Of a stretch of 17,615 nt of DNA, positions 1 to 8,831 are shown one piece after another (position 1 is the first letter of the stretch; every line of letters begins with the position of its first letter). The notes under the pieces were generated by a model, which was not told where the DNA came from, did not search any database, and saw only the letters and a list, made by a program, of their open reading frames with translations. The position numbers were made by a program, and so were the translations under genes. The stretch is taken from NCBI RefSeq assembly GCF_001298715.1, contig NZ_CDSC02000258.1, positions 1 through 17,615 on the forward strand, given 5' to 3'. The DNA is from Bathymodiolus azoricus thioautotrophic gill symbiont (GTDB lineage Bacteria; Pseudomonadota; Gammaproteobacteria; PS1; Pseudothioglobaceae).

Positions 1-282
1 CAAAGCAATCAAAACTAAACTTTCAAGTTGAAAATAATGCTTATTTCCAGTCAATAGCAATAGCACCAAAATAATATAAGCGCAAATAACCCAAAACAAT
101 TTTTTGTATGTTCCAACTGCAAGTTGATGTTTGTTGTCTTTGTGAGATAGTTCTTGATTTTTCTTTTTAGACTCTAAAGGCTTTAAAGGATCTTCCTCTT
201 CTAACGGTGTACTCAAGTTATTTATAATCGGTTTATCTTGTATATCTCTTCTTGTTAGAATAAATTCACTGATTCTACCCAT
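1..282 (-). CDS. Partial membrane protein downstream of Panacea gene (3' end beyond window)
   Basis: An open reading frame of 94 codons without a stop runs off the left edge, starting at the ATG at 282-280. It begins MGRISEFILTRRD. Residues 1-60 are hydrophilic and charged, with an acidic stretch (LEEEDP) and a lysine-rich stretch (SKKKN). A hydrophobic segment at about 62-78 (LFWVICAYIILVLLLL) looks like a transmembrane helix, and a second hydrophobic run begins near residue 88 at the edge. The start lies 9 bp after the stop of the Panacea-domain gene, so the two are very probably co-transcribed and translationally coupled. I do not recognise the family. A membrane protein paired with a Panacea protein suggests a membrane-acting toxin or effector, but that rests on context only. 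The coding frame is convincing; the function is unknown. Confidence 0.6.
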   Translation of the reverse strand, partial: MGRISEFILTRRDIQDKPIINNLSTPLEEEDPLKPLESKKKNQELSHKDNKHQLAVGTYKKLFWVICAYIILVLLLLTGNKHYFQLESLVLIAL

Positions 283-291
283 AACTATAAA

Positions 292-732
292 TTAAAGATG
301 ATTGTCTTTATAAAATTTATATATATCATCAGCAGGAATGACACCATATTTATTGCTTTCCCAAGTTTTACTCCAAGGCGTATTCTTTTGATGAGTTAAA
401 CCTGATAATTGCGGACCACTATATTGCTTATAGTTTTTATATACCTCTTCAATGATCTCTGAACTATCCTTATCAATTTCTTCTTCAGGTGAGGAACTTA
501 TCTTATTTTTTACTTGATTAGAGTCATGCTCTCTCAACTTTTCATAAAGTTCTGGCACCACAGGTCCAAAATTCCAAGCTCTTGTATATTCATAATATAA
601 TTTAGTGTCCCTAAGTGCTAAACTAAACCCATGTGCAATATAGACCATCTTTTGTAATTGCATATTAGTTAAAGGTTCGTTTTTAGCCAAATCAATAAAT
701 TTATTAGCAATAGTTATTACCGGATAAACCAT
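292..732 (-). CDS. Panacea-domain protein (DUF4065, SocA/GepA-like), candidate antitoxin
   Basis: The 146-residue product matches the Panacea (DUF4065) domain along its whole length. Recognisable parts are LTNMQLQKMVYIAHG at 21-35, WNFGPVVPELYEKLR at 53-67 and the C-terminal SGPQLSGLTHQKNTPW at 105-120. The family includes SocA of Caulobacter and phage GepA-type proteins, and Panacea proteins are known as antitoxins that pair with many unrelated toxins. An acidic, low-complexity linker (about 80-97) lies between the two conserved blocks. The ATG start is supported by an AAGGAGG Shine-Dalgarno sequence 4 bases upstream, the strongest ribosome site in the window. The next gene, for a membrane protein, starts 9 bp downstream, which suits an antitoxin-first toxin-antitoxin operon. 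Family assignment is strong; the antitoxin role is inferred. Confidence 0.85.
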   Translation of the reverse strand: MVYPVITIANKFIDLAKNEPLTNMQLQKMVYIAHGFSLALRDTKLYYEYTRAWNFGPVVPELYEKLREHDSNQVKNKISSSPEEEIDKDSSEIIEEVYKNYKQYSGPQLSGLTHQKNTPWSKTWESNKYGVIPADDIYKFYKDNHL

Positions 733-762
733 ACGCCCTCCTTAAAATATATTTTTGTTGTA

Positions 763-946
763 AGAGGCCTTTGCAGTGCGTAGCCTCCCTTGCGGATAAA
801 TAGGAACAATCATCAGAAACCCACTTTTCACCCACTTGGCGATTTTTTAAACCCAGCCTTAGCCCTGCTAGGACAAGGTTTAAAGAAATCACCAATTGGG
901 CAAAAATTGGATTTTGCTAATCATCCCTATTTATGCAAAGGTCTCT
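763..946. mobile_element. MITE-like element or IS5-type remnant with terminal inverted repeats
   Basis: The ends are 13-bp near-perfect inverted repeats: AGAGGCCTTTGCA at 763-775 and TGCAAAGGTCTCT at 934-946, one mismatch. The similarity continues inward, where TAAATAGG at 798-805 pairs with the CCCTATTTA run at 925-933, but the left arm carries about 21 extra bases. GTA flanks both outer ends and could be a short target duplication. Inside, TTTAAACC at 846-853 and GGTTTAAA at 877-884 form a further palindrome. The termini resemble those of IS5-family elements. No transposase is recognisable inside, so this is a non-autonomous element or a decayed remnant. It sits between the Panacea gene and the 3' end of fba. 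Confidence 0.55.
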
Positions 947-994
947 GTAAATATAATCCAATTGCTTGCAACAAATCCTGCAATCTAAGTCCAA

Positions 995-2056
995 CTATTT
1001 AATCTTTGCGTCTAACTCGCCAGACAAATATCTTTGACTCATCGTATCTAATGAAGAAACTTTGATTTTATCGGCATTGCCAGCTGAGCTAAAAGCCTCA
1101 AACCTAGCGGCACAAATATCACTCATGGCATTGGTGGCTTCTTTTAAGAATTTACGCGGGTCAAAATTAGCAGTATTTTCAATCAAATGCTTACGCACTG
1201 CGCCTGTTGATGCCATACGCAAGTCAGTATCAATGTTAACTTTACGCACACCGTGCTTAATACCTTCAACGATTTCATTCACTGGCACCCCATAAGTTTG
1301 GCCCATATCACCACCATGATTGTTGATGATTTCTAACCAATCTTGTGGCACTGAAGACGAACCATGCATAACCAAATGCGTGTCTGGGATGCGTGCGTGA
1401 ATTTCTTTAATGCGGTCAATACGCAGCACATCACCTGTTGGTTCTGCGGTAAATTTGTACGCACCGTGTGAAGTGCCAATCGCGATTGCTAAAGCATCTA
1501 CATTGGTGGCCTTAACAAAATCAGCCGCTTCTTCCACTGAGGTAAGCAACATATCTAAATCTAGCTTACCTTCCGCACCATGACCATCTTCTTCGCCCAT
1601 CATGCCAGTTTCAAGTGAACCTAAACAACCTAATTCGCCTTCTACAGAAACACCGCCTGCGTGTGCCATTTTTACCACTTCAGCGGTAACATTAACATTG
1701 TACTCAAAGCTGGCTGGGGTTTTCATATCAGCCTCTAAAGAACCATCCATCATCACCGATGAAAAACCCGATTGAATTGAACGCAAGCAAATAGCCGGCT
1801 CAGAACCGTGGTCCTGATGCATCACCACTGGAATATGGGGATACATTTCAGTCGCCGCAATAATAAGATGACGCAAGAATGGCTCACCTGCATAAGAGCG
1901 TGCACCTGCAGAGCCCTGCATGATAACTGGACTATTTGTCCTGTCTGCAGCCTGCATAATCGCGTGCACCTGCTCCATATTGTTAACATTGAATGCTGGC
2001 ATACCATAGCTATTATCTGCCGCATGGTCTAATAATTCTCTTAGTGAAATTAACAT
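995..2056 (-). CDS. fba: Class II fructose-bisphosphate aldolase (CbbA type)
   Basis: This 353-residue enzyme condenses dihydroxyacetone phosphate with glyceraldehyde 3-phosphate or erythrose 4-phosphate in the Calvin cycle and gluconeogenesis, and cleaves fructose bisphosphate in glycolysis. HQDHG at 80-84 holds the catalytic Asp and the first zinc His; GTSHG at 195-199 and HGSSS at 231-235 supply further zinc His residues, and NIDTDLR at 274-280 binds substrate phosphate. The sequence is closest to the CbbA subtype of class IIB aldolases found in autotrophs. I chose the ATG at 2056 because an AAGGAGT ribosome site precedes it; longer in-frame starts (to 2134) run into a duplicated leader. 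It is last in the tkt-gap-pgk-pyk-fba series, 180 bp after pyk, so it may also have its own promoter. Confidence 0.96.
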   Translation of the reverse strand: MLISLRELLDHAADNSYGMPAFNVNNMEQVHAIMQAADRTNSPVIMQGSAGARSYAGEPFLRHLIIAATEMYPHIPVVMHQDHGSEPAICLRSIQSGFSSVMMDGSLEADMKTPASFEYNVNVTAEVVKMAHAGGVSVEGELGCLGSLETGMMGEEDGHGAEGKLDLDMLLTSVEEAADFVKATNVDALAIAIGTSHGAYKFTAEPTGDVLRIDRIKEIHARIPDTHLVMHGSSSVPQDWLEIINNHGGDMGQTYGVPVNEIVEGIKHGVRKVNIDTDLRMASTGAVRKHLIENTANFDPRKFLKEATNAMSDICAARFEAFSSAGNADKIKVSSLDTMSQRYLSGELDAKIK

Positions 2057-2213
2057 ATTTTTACTCCTTTTTTTATTTTGAATTAAATACTTACTAAAGT
2101 TTAACGCTACTCGTTTATTTAGTAACGAACACACATATTTTTACTTTTTTTATTTTTAATTAAATACCTTTTAAAATTTAATATTGCTCATTCGTTTAGC
2201 AACGAAGACACCT
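2054..2213. repeat. Diverged 80-bp tandem duplication of the fba start region
   Basis: Copy 1 spans about 2054-2133 and includes the fba start codon and ribosome site. Copy 2 starts at 2134 and runs to about 2213. Both begin with CATATTTTTACT on the plus strand, continue through AATTAAATAC, and end in an ACGAA(C/G)ACAC block. By eye they share about three quarters of their bases. Copy 2 repeats the fba ATG (minus strand, 2136) but lacks the two bases that make the AGGAG ribosome site. Near the far end each copy can fold: TCGTT/AACGA in copy 1, and TTCGTT-TAGC-AACGAA in copy 2, where the stem is longer. Confidence 0.7.
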
Positions 2214-2236
2214 ATTTTCTTGCTATTTTAGCTTAC

Positions 2237-3688
2237 TTACTCATATTCAGTATCACCAACACAAAGAATTTTCATTAGGTTAGTTCCGCCTGACTCTCCT
2301 TTATGCATACCCTTGGTTAATACCACCAAATCTCCATTTCCTACAATATCTTTTTCTGTTAATATTTTAATCACTCTGGCATTGACCTTGCTCCAATCTA
2401 AATTAGACATATCCTCAATACCGCAAGGATAAACACCACGATAAAGTGTCGTTTTACGCAAAGTAGCAATACTATCACTCATCGCATAAATTGAGATATC
2501 AGAACTCATACGCGACATCCACAATGGTGTTTTACCACTCTCAGTAAGTGCCGCTACGACTTTAACACCCAGATGATTTGCCGCATACATAGTACTCATG
2601 GCAATGGTTTCATCAATATGTGTAAAATTTTCATATAGGCGATGATGTGAAGTTTTTGCAATTGGATTTTTCTCGGCTTCTATACAAACATCGTGCATGG
2701 TCTTCACTGCATTCTCTGGATAATCACCTGCTGCCGTTTCTGCAGATAGCATCACTGCATCTGTACCATCCAATACCGCATTTGCCACATCAAAAACTTC
2801 TGCACGCGTTGGAATTGGATTGCTAATCATTGACTCTAACATCTGCGTTGCAGTAATCACAATACGGTCATTTGACCTAGCTAATTTAATCAATCTCTTT
2901 TGCTGTGCTGGTAATTGTGGATCACCAATTTCAACACCCAAATCACCACGCGCTACCATGATGCCGGCTGACTCCTGAATAATATCAGCAATAATATCAT
3001 CTACCAAAGATTCAGCGCGTTCAATTTTTGAAATCACGCCTGCATCAGAACCCGCTTCTTTTAATAACTTCTTGGTAAGTCGCACATCATCACCACTCAC
3101 TGGAAAGGAAAGTGCAACATAATCTGCATTTGCCTTAGCAGCAGTTAGTATGTCTTTCTTGTCTTTTTCAGTTAGTGCATCAGCCGACAAGCCACCGCCA
3201 CGAAGGTTAATACCCTTCTTATCAGATAAAATGCCGCTCTGCGTTACCACGGTATTAATTTTATTGCCTTCAATGCTAGTAACCTCTAGAACAATCTTAC
3301 CATCATCAAGTATTAAAACATTGCCTGTTTTAACCTCTTGTGGCAAGGTTTTGTAAGCAATGCCAACACCATCTTGATTACCAGAAGTCTCGTCCATATC
3401 GCCGTCAAGTGCAAACTTATCACCGATATTTAATTCAATCTTTTTTTCATCTTTAAAGCCAGCAACACGAATCTTTGGACCTTGTAAATCCATCAAAACG
3501 CCCACATAGGTATTGTTATCATGTGCCCAATTGCGCACGGCTTTCACTCTAGCCAAGTGTTCTTCTGCACTACCGTGAGAAAAGTTAATACGCACAACAT
3601 TCACGCCTGCTTTTAGAATACCTTCTAAAACACCTTGCTTATCCGTTGCTGGACCGAGTGTTGCTAATATTTTGGTTCTTCTAGGCAA
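2237..3688 (-). CDS. pyk: Pyruvate kinase
   Basis: This 483-residue enzyme converts phosphoenolpyruvate and ADP to pyruvate and ATP. The barrel carries RINFSHG at 33-39, MDLQGPKIRV at 66-75, catalytic Lys221 and metal-binding Glu223 in ISKIERAE, MVARGDLGVEIG at 244-255 and TATQMLESM at 279-287. Length and the full C-terminal domain are normal. The start is TTG at 3688: it follows the pgk stop by 3 bp, and a GGAG inside the last pgk codons sits 6 bases upstream. No ATG lies near the conserved N-terminus (RTKILATLGPA), so the TTG start is well supported and implies translation coupled to pgk. In an autotroph its role is to move carbon out of the Calvin cycle to pyruvate. Confidence 0.96.
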   Translation of the reverse strand: MPRRTKILATLGPATDKQGVLEGILKAGVNVVRINFSHGSAEEHLARVKAVRNWAHDNNTYVGVLMDLQGPKIRVAGFKDEKKIELNIGDKFALDGDMDETSGNQDGVGIAYKTLPQEVKTGNVLILDDGKIVLEVTSIEGNKINTVVTQSGILSDKKGINLRGGGLSADALTEKDKKDILTAAKANADYVALSFPVSGDDVRLTKKLLKEAGSDAGVISKIERAESLVDDIIADIIQESAGIMVARGDLGVEIGDPQLPAQQKRLIKLARSNDRIVITATQMLESMISNPIPTRAEVFDVANAVLDGTDAVMLSAETAAGDYPENAVKTMHDVCIEAEKNPIAKTSHHRLYENFTHIDETIAMSTMYAANHLGVKVVAALTESGKTPLWMSRMSSDISIYAMSDSIATLRKTTLYRGVYPCGIEDMSNLDWSKVNARVIKILTEKDIVGNGDLVVLTKGMHKGESGGTNLMKILCVGDTEYE

Positions 3689-3691
3689 GAG

Positions 3692-4855
3692 TTACTCCGC
3701 TGCTCGAAGTTCTAAAATCTCTACAGCTGGTAATTTCTTACCTTCTAAGAATTCTAAGAACGCACCGCCACCAGTAGAAATGTAGCTTACTTTGTCTTCA
3801 ATATTGTACTTATCAACCGCTGCTAAAGTATCACCGCCACCTGCAATTGAGAATGCATCAGAATTAGCAATCGCCATTGCAACTGTCTTAGTGCCACCTT
3901 CAAATTGGTCAAATTCAAACACACCAACTGGACCATTCCATACGATAGTACCTGCATTTTTCATAATCTCAGCCAGTTCTTGTGCAGAATCAGGACCAAT
4001 GTCAAAAATCATATCGTCATCTACCACCTCTGATGACGCCTTGGTTTCAGCTACTGTAGATTCTGAAAATTCCTTGCCGCAAACTACATCATTTGGCACC
4101 GGAATTTCACAATCTTCCATCAATTTTTTAGCTGTTGGAATTAAGTCATTTTCGCACAATGATTGTCCAACATTGTGCCCCTGTGCTGCAATAAAGGTAT
4201 TGGCAATACCGCCACCAACCACTAATTGGTCAACAATTTTGGATAAAGACTCTAATACTGTTAATTTGGTTGATACTTTAGAACCACCAACAATTGCTAC
4301 CATCGGGCGCTTAGGGTTATCTAATGCCTTACCTAATGCCTCTAATTCACCTGATAACAACGGGCCAGAACAAGCAATCGGTGCATACTTAGCCACACCA
4401 TGGGTTGAGGCTTGTGCACGGTGTGCTGTACCAAATGCATCCATCGCAAAGATGTCACACATGGCTGCCATACGCTCAGATAAAGCATCGTTGTTTGCCA
4501 TTTCGCCCACATTAAAACGCACATTCTCGCAAAGCACAACTTCGCCATCATTCATCTCAATACCATCTAACCAATCTTTTTCTAAGCGTACTGTAATGTT
4601 TAATAATTCACTGAGGCGATCGGCAACGGGTTGCAAGGTAAACTCATCACTCGTTTCACCTTCTGTAGGGCGACCACGGTGTGACATCAACATGACTTTA
4701 GCGCCTTGCTTCATTGCCATTTCGATGGTTGGCAATGACGCTTTAATGCGCTTATCGCTTGTTACCACCCCTGCTTTAATAGGCACATTTAAATCCTGAC
4801 GAATCAGAACTCTTTTGCCACTCAATTCTAACGCTTCTAAATTTATAATCATCAT
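3692..4855 (-). CDS. pgk: Phosphoglycerate kinase
   Basis: This 387-residue enzyme interconverts 3-phosphoglycerate and 1,3-bisphosphoglycerate using ATP, the first step of the Calvin reductive phase and an ATP-yielding step of glycolysis. Visible motifs are [13 protein letters not shown] near the N-terminus, MSHRGRP at 57-63, GGSKVSTKL in the mid region, and GPVGVFE with GGGDTLAAV in the nucleotide-binding domain. The gene begins with two consecutive ATGs (4855 and 4852). The first forms an ATGA overlap with the stop of the upstream endonuclease gene; the second is better spaced from an AAGGA ribosome site, so the true start may be 3 bases in. It is coupled to pyk, which starts 3 bp after its stop. 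Confidence 0.97.
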   Translation of the reverse strand: MMIINLEALELSGKRVLIRQDLNVPIKAGVVTSDKRIKASLPTIEMAMKQGAKVMLMSHRGRPTEGETSDEFTLQPVADRLSELLNITVRLEKDWLDGIEMNDGEVVLCENVRFNVGEMANNDALSERMAAMCDIFAMDAFGTAHRAQASTHGVAKYAPIACSGPLLSGELEALGKALDNPKRPMVAIVGGSKVSTKLTVLESLSKIVDQLVVGGGIANTFIAAQGHNVGQSLCENDLIPTAKKLMEDCEIPVPNDVVCGKEFSESTVAETKASSEVVDDDMIFDIGPDSAQELAEIMKNAGTIVWNGPVGVFEFDQFEGGTKTVAMAIANSDAFSIAGGGDTLAAVDKYNIEDKVSYISTGGGAFLEFLEGKKLPAVEILELRAAE

Positions 4856-5655
4856 TTATCCTTCCATATTTTTCCAACTAATTTAGGGTTTACAATAAAG
4901 GGATTGTAATTGCCTTGTATTGCCATAATTTGCTTGTTGCGTTTTCTTTCTTTGTCGCTCACTGGGTCGTTCTTGTGCCACCTAAGCAATATCTTTTGTG
5001 CCCATGGCGTAAAGTTATTGCCTTTTAATATCGGTGAAGACCAATTCTGAACTCTGTCATAATAAGCAGTTAGCAAGTAAAAATACCCTCTAGCAAGATC
5101 TCCTTTAAACTCATCAACAGGCTCAAAATATTTTCCTTTTAAGCTTTTATCTTTTGCCTTACCCAGTTTAGATCCATTCAAAGAAAATTTTGCCCCCTTT
5201 GGATCAACTTCTGCGTAAGGGTAAGAGGCGCGCATATTATTCACATACCCATCTACTGGATATATATGATATAGATCCTTCGCCATTGGCTTTCCTAAGT
5301 CGTCACCCCACCAAGCCTTTGGAAAAGAATGCTCCCTGTTATAACAGTCACCTTCTTTTTTGTAGTGACCGCATTGATTGACAAAAAACTCATAAACATA
5401 CGGCAACTTGTTCTTCTTATATGAATAAATATCAAACACTTTATTCGGTTTGTTAGGCAACGCATCCGTTTTCTTAAATGTCTTCCATAAATCTTTATAA
5501 CTCAAAACCTTGTGTTTGCTTATTTTATCAAATAATTGCTTTCTTAATGACTCTCCTTGTTGTTGAGTGTCAACTGTATTTCCAACTACAGGGGCAGACG
5601 AACAACCATATAGCGTTACGCTAAATAAGACACCAATAAAAAAGTAAATTCTCAT
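4852..5655 (-). CDS. Endonuclease I family (EndA/Vvn-like) nuclease, predicted lipoprotein
   Basis: The 267-residue product starts with a lipoprotein signal: a hydrophobic core followed by the lipobox LYGC, with Cys18 as the lipidation site and Ser at +2, which predicts an outer-membrane lipoprotein. The body matches endonuclease I, a beta-beta-alpha-metal non-specific nuclease: [12 protein letters not shown] at 106-117 (catalytic His109), [11 protein letters not shown] at 130-140, [10 protein letters not shown] at 185-194, and NYNPFIVNP at 249-257. Cys95 and Cys104 lie where members of the family form a disulfide. I chose the ATG at 5655 because it gives the signal peptide and lies 4 bp after the gap stop; a longer frame to 5718 lies inside gap. 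No ribosome site is visible, so translation is probably coupled to gap. The stop overlaps the pgk start by ATGA. Its presence in a carbon-metabolism operon is odd. Likely roles are extracellular nucleic-acid scavenging or defence against incoming DNA. Confidence 0.87.
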   Translation of the reverse strand: MRIYFFIGVLFSVTLYGCSSAPVVGNTVDTQQQGESLRKQLFDKISKHKVLSYKDLWKTFKKTDALPNKPNKVFDIYSYKKNKLPYVYEFFVNQCGHYKKEGDCYNREHSFPKAWWGDDLGKPMAKDLYHIYPVDGYVNNMRASYPYAEVDPKGAKFSLNGSKLGKAKDKSLKGKYFEPVDEFKGDLARGYFYLLTAYYDRVQNWSSPILKGNNFTPWAQKILLRWHKNDPVSDKERKRNKQIMAIQGNYNPFIVNPKLVGKIWKDK

Positions 5656-5659
5656 GCGA

Positions 5660-6655
5660 CTAAGCAATATGTTGAACCAAACGAAGCATATTACAAGTGT
5701 AGCCATACTCATTATCATACCAAGACACTAACTTCACAAATGTATCGTCAAGTGCGATACCAGCATTCGCATCAAAAATTGATGAAGCACTGATGCCACG
5801 GAAATCAGACGATACAACCATATCTTCTGTGTACTGTAGTGTACCTTTCATTGCACCCTCTGAAGTTGCTTTGATGGTTGCACAAATTTCTTCATAACTG
5901 GCAGGCTTGTCTAACTCACAAGTCAAGTCAACCACTGAAACATCGACCGATGGAATGCGAAAAGCCATACCCGTTAATTTACCGTTTAATTCTGGCAATA
6001 CAACGCCTACCGCTTTAGCAGCACCTGTTGATGAAGGAATGATGTTCTCAAATACTGCACGACCCCCTCTCCAATCCTTCATTGAAGGACCATCAACTGT
6101 TTTTTGTGTTGCAGTAGAGGCGTGAACCGTTGTCATTAAGCCACGCTTAAGTCCCCAGTTGTCATCAATGATTTTAGCAATTGGCGCTAAACAGTTAGTG
6201 GTACAAGACGCCGCAGAAACAATCGCTTGAGCGTTGTAAGAATCGTGGTTAACACCGTATACAAACATTGGTGTGTTGTCTTTAGCAGGTGCCGATTGAA
6301 CGACTTTCTTAGCACCAGCATCAATGTGTGCTTGACAAGATTCTTCAGTTAAAAAGAAACCCGTACAGTCAATGACAACATCTACATCAATATCGCCCCA
6401 TTTAAGGTCGGCTGGGTTACGCTCAGCACTAAGGCGAACCTTCTTACCATCAATTATAAAATTGTCGCCTTCAACAGCAATATCACCATCAAAACGACCT
6501 TGTGCTGTGTCATACTTAAGCATATATGCTAAATAATCATTTTCCAGTAAGTCGTTAATGCCAACCACTTCCAACCCTGGAAAGTCCTTTTTAATTGCAC
6601 GAAACACCATACGACCGATACGACCAAAACCATTGATACCTATTTTAATTCCCAT
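5660..6655 (-). CDS. gap: Glyceraldehyde-3-phosphate dehydrogenase, type I
   Basis: This 331-residue enzyme reduces 1,3-bisphosphoglycerate to glyceraldehyde 3-phosphate in the Calvin cycle, or runs the reverse in glycolysis. The N-terminus INGFGRIGR at 7-15 is the dinucleotide fold. ASCTTNC at 149-155 holds catalytic Cys151, His178 is the base, and NEYGY lies near the C-terminus. Asp35 in INDL is the residue usually linked to NAD preference, although autotrophic enzymes can use both cofactors. The ATG start has an AGGAG site about 7 bases upstream. It lies 32 bp after tkt and 4 bp before the endonuclease gene. It is more like Gap of the central pathway than the erythrose-phosphate dehydrogenase Epd. 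Confidence 0.97.
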   Translation of the reverse strand: MGIKIGINGFGRIGRMVFRAIKKDFPGLEVVGINDLLENDYLAYMLKYDTAQGRFDGDIAVEGDNFIIDGKKVRLSAERNPADLKWGDIDVDVVIDCTGFFLTEESCQAHIDAGAKKVVQSAPAKDNTPMFVYGVNHDSYNAQAIVSAASCTTNCLAPIAKIIDDNWGLKRGLMTTVHASTATQKTVDGPSMKDWRGGRAVFENIIPSSTGAAKAVGVVLPELNGKLTGMAFRIPSVDVSVVDLTCELDKPASYEEICATIKATSEGAMKGTLQYTEDMVVSSDFRGISASSIFDANAGIALDDTFVKLVSWYDNEYGYTCNMLRLVQHIA

Positions 6656-6687
6656 TTTCCTACTCCTTTTTTATATTTTTTTTAAAA

Positions 6688-8673
6688 TTATGCCAAAACT
6701 TCATTTACAGTTTTAACCACATTATCTACTGTGAAACCAAATTCTTTAAATAACTGATCTGCTGGTGCGCTCTCACCGAAGCTCGTCATACAAACCACAT
6801 CACCTTCTAGACCAACATACTTGTACCAAGCATCACCAACACCTGCTTCAATCGCAACACGCTTTACGCCTGGCGTTAACACAGAATCTTGATACGCCTT
6901 ATCTTGTGTGTCAAATGCATCTGTTGAAGGCATTGAAACCACACGAACTTTTTTGTCACGCATTGCCGCAGCGCTTTCCACTGCTAAACCAACTTCAGAG
7001 CCTGTTGCAATTAAAATGATGTCTGGCGTGCCTTCACAATCCTGCAATACATAACCCCCTTTTTCAATATTTGCCACTTGTTCAGCCGTTCTTTCCATTG
7101 GCGTCAAATTTTGTCTTGAGAATACCAATGCAGTCGGCGCATCGCATCGAAGCATCGCCATCTTCCAAGAAACTGCCGATTCAACTGCATCACAACCTCT
7201 CCAAGTTTGAAAGTTTGGAATCATTCTCATGGTTGCCAATTGCTCAACAGGCTGATGTGTCGGACCATCTTCGCCCAAGCCGATAGAGTCGTGTGTATAA
7301 ACATAAATCGTACCAATTTTCATTAGTGCCGACATACGCAATGCGTTACGCATGAATTCCATAAACATAAAGAAGGTTGCACCATAAACTTTGAAACCAC
7401 CATGTAAGACCATACCATTCATCATATGCGCCATACCAAATTCACGCACACCCCATGAAATATAATTGCCGTTAGCGTTTTCTTTGTTGACTTTAACGGT
7501 GCCTGACCAGTTAGTAAGGTTAGAACCTGTTAAATCCGCACTACCGCCAAACATTTCTGGTAATAATGGTCCCATTGCTTCAATTGCGTTTTGACTTGCT
7601 TTGCGTGATGCAATATTCGGCATTTCACCTTGAGTCTTAGCGATGAACTTATCCATCTCAACTGCAAAATTCGCTGGCAACTCACCCGCCATACGACGCT
7701 CGAACTCAGCTGCTTCCGCTGGAAACTCTGCCTTATAAGTAGAAAATTTATCATTCCAAGTGCTTTCATCTGTCACGCCTTGTGCTTTGTGATCCCAACC
7801 TTCGTAAACATCAGCAGGGATTTCAAATGCTACATGGTCCCAGCCCAGTTGCTTGCGTGTTGCTGCGATTTCTTCGTTTCCCAAAGGGGCGCCATGGCAA
7901 TCATGGGTACCTGCAAGGTTTGGCGAGCCAAAACCAATGGTTGTTTTGCAACAAATCAAACTTGGCTTGTCGGTAACCGCTTTCGCTTCTTCAATCGCTT
8001 TATTAATTGCCTTAGCATCATGACCATCAACAGCAACCACATGCCAATCATAAGACTTAAAACGACCCGGAACGCCTTTCTCCATCCAATCACCGATATG
8101 TCCATCAATTGAAATGTCATTATCATCCCAAAAAGCCATCAACTTGCCCAACCCTAATGTACCTGCCATTGCGCAAGACTCGTGCGACAAACCTTCCATC
8201 AAACAACCATCGCCCATAAATACATAGGTGTTATGATCAACAATCTCATGACCTGGTTTGTTAAATTGTGCGCCTAATGTACGCTCTGCAATCGCCATAC
8301 CCACAGCATTAGTGATACCTTGACCTAATGGACCTGTTGTTGTTTCAATACCATCTATATAGCCATACTCAGGATGTCCTGCAGTCTTTGCATGCAATTG
8401 GCGAAAATCCTTAATGTCATCAATTGACAAATCAAAGCCTGTTAAATGCAGCAATGAGTAAATCAACATTGAACCGTGTCCATTAGATAAAACAAACCTA
8501 TCTCTATCTGCCCAGTTAGCATTAGTTGGATTATACTTCATGTGGTCGTTCCAAAGCACTTCGGCAATATCTGCCATTCCCATTGGCGCACCTGGATGAC
8601 CTGAATTGGCTTTCTGAACCGCATCCATACTTAAAGCACGAATCGCATTTGCTAAATTTCTGCGTGATGACAT
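6688..8673 (-). CDS. tkt: Transketolase
   Basis: This 661-residue thiamine-diphosphate enzyme moves two-carbon units between sugar phosphates in Calvin-cycle regeneration and the non-oxidative pentose phosphate pathway. SGHPGAPMG at 24-32 includes His26, HG at 66-67 is a substrate-side His, GDGCLMEG at 154-161 with Asn185 binds the cofactor and metal, Glu411 in REFGMAH activates the cofactor, and GEDGPTHQP at 467-475 holds His473. The length equals the bacterial norm of about 660. The ATG at 8673 has an AAGG-type ribosome site, and a near-consensus promoter lies just upstream. It is the first gene of the tkt-gap-endonuclease-pgk-pyk-fba series. Confidence 0.97.
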   Translation of the reverse strand: MSSRRNLANAIRALSMDAVQKANSGHPGAPMGMADIAEVLWNDHMKYNPTNANWADRDRFVLSNGHGSMLIYSLLHLTGFDLSIDDIKDFRQLHAKTAGHPEYGYIDGIETTTGPLGQGITNAVGMAIAERTLGAQFNKPGHEIVDHNTYVFMGDGCLMEGLSHESCAMAGTLGLGKLMAFWDDNDISIDGHIGDWMEKGVPGRFKSYDWHVVAVDGHDAKAINKAIEEAKAVTDKPSLICCKTTIGFGSPNLAGTHDCHGAPLGNEEIAATRKQLGWDHVAFEIPADVYEGWDHKAQGVTDESTWNDKFSTYKAEFPAEAAEFERRMAGELPANFAVEMDKFIAKTQGEMPNIASRKASQNAIEAMGPLLPEMFGGSADLTGSNLTNWSGTVKVNKENANGNYISWGVREFGMAHMMNGMVLHGGFKVYGATFFMFMEFMRNALRMSALMKIGTIYVYTHDSIGLGEDGPTHQPVEQLATMRMIPNFQTWRGCDAVESAVSWKMAMLRCDAPTALVFSRQNLTPMERTAEQVANIEKGGYVLQDCEGTPDIILIATGSEVGLAVESAAAMRDKKVRVVSMPSTDAFDTQDKAYQDSVLTPGVKRVAIEAGVGDAWYKYVGLEGDVVCMTSFGESAPADQLFKEFGFTVDNVVKTVNEVLA

Positions 8674-8702
8674 ATTAAATTTCCTTGATGAAAAATTGAA
8701 TA

Positions 8703-8731
8703 ATTATACGCAAAAACTCTAAATTTATCAA
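8703..8731 (-). promoter_or_regulatory. Sigma-70 type promoter of the tkt operon
   Basis: On the minus strand the -35 hexamer TTGATA (8731-8726) and the -10 hexamer TATAAT (8708-8703) are separated by exactly 17 bases. Transcription would start near 8696, giving a short leader of about 23 bases before the tkt ATG. The match is one base from consensus, which suggests strong constitutive expression. No operator-like repeat is obvious around it. Confidence 0.75.
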
Positions 8732-8791
8732 CACTGCCCGCAAACACCTGCCCTATCAACAAACCAACAATGAACAGTTTTTTTATAGGCG

Positions 8792-8825
8792 AAAAAAAAG
8801 GTCATCGCAAAATAACCTTTTTTTT
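8792..8825 (-). terminator. Rho-independent terminator of the tRNA-Met/tRNA-Thr unit
   Basis: A perfect 11-bp inverted repeat (AAAAAAAAGGT at 8792-8802, ACCTTTTTTTT at 8815-8825) encloses a 12-base loop. On the minus strand it begins 7 bases after the tRNA-Thr CCA end, and the distal arm supplies the U-tract. The A/T-rich stem could also act on the plus strand, but no plus-strand gene precedes it. Confidence 0.7.
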
Positions 8826-8831
8826 AAAAAA

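Noticed and set aside
790..1002. 70-codon plus-strand frame and a 63-codon minus-strand frame (704-895)
   Set aside because: Both lie across the MITE-like element and its inverted ends and match no protein family I know. They look like chance frames in a short repeat.
3792..4799. 335-codon open frame on the plus strand
   Set aside because: It lies entirely antisense to pgk, whose motifs are intact. Its Ser/Thr/Pro-rich composition is the mirror of the pgk codons, and no ribosome site or family match is visible.
7630..8112. 160-codon plus-strand frame
   Set aside because: It is antisense to tkt over a region where transketolase is fully conserved, with no supporting signals.
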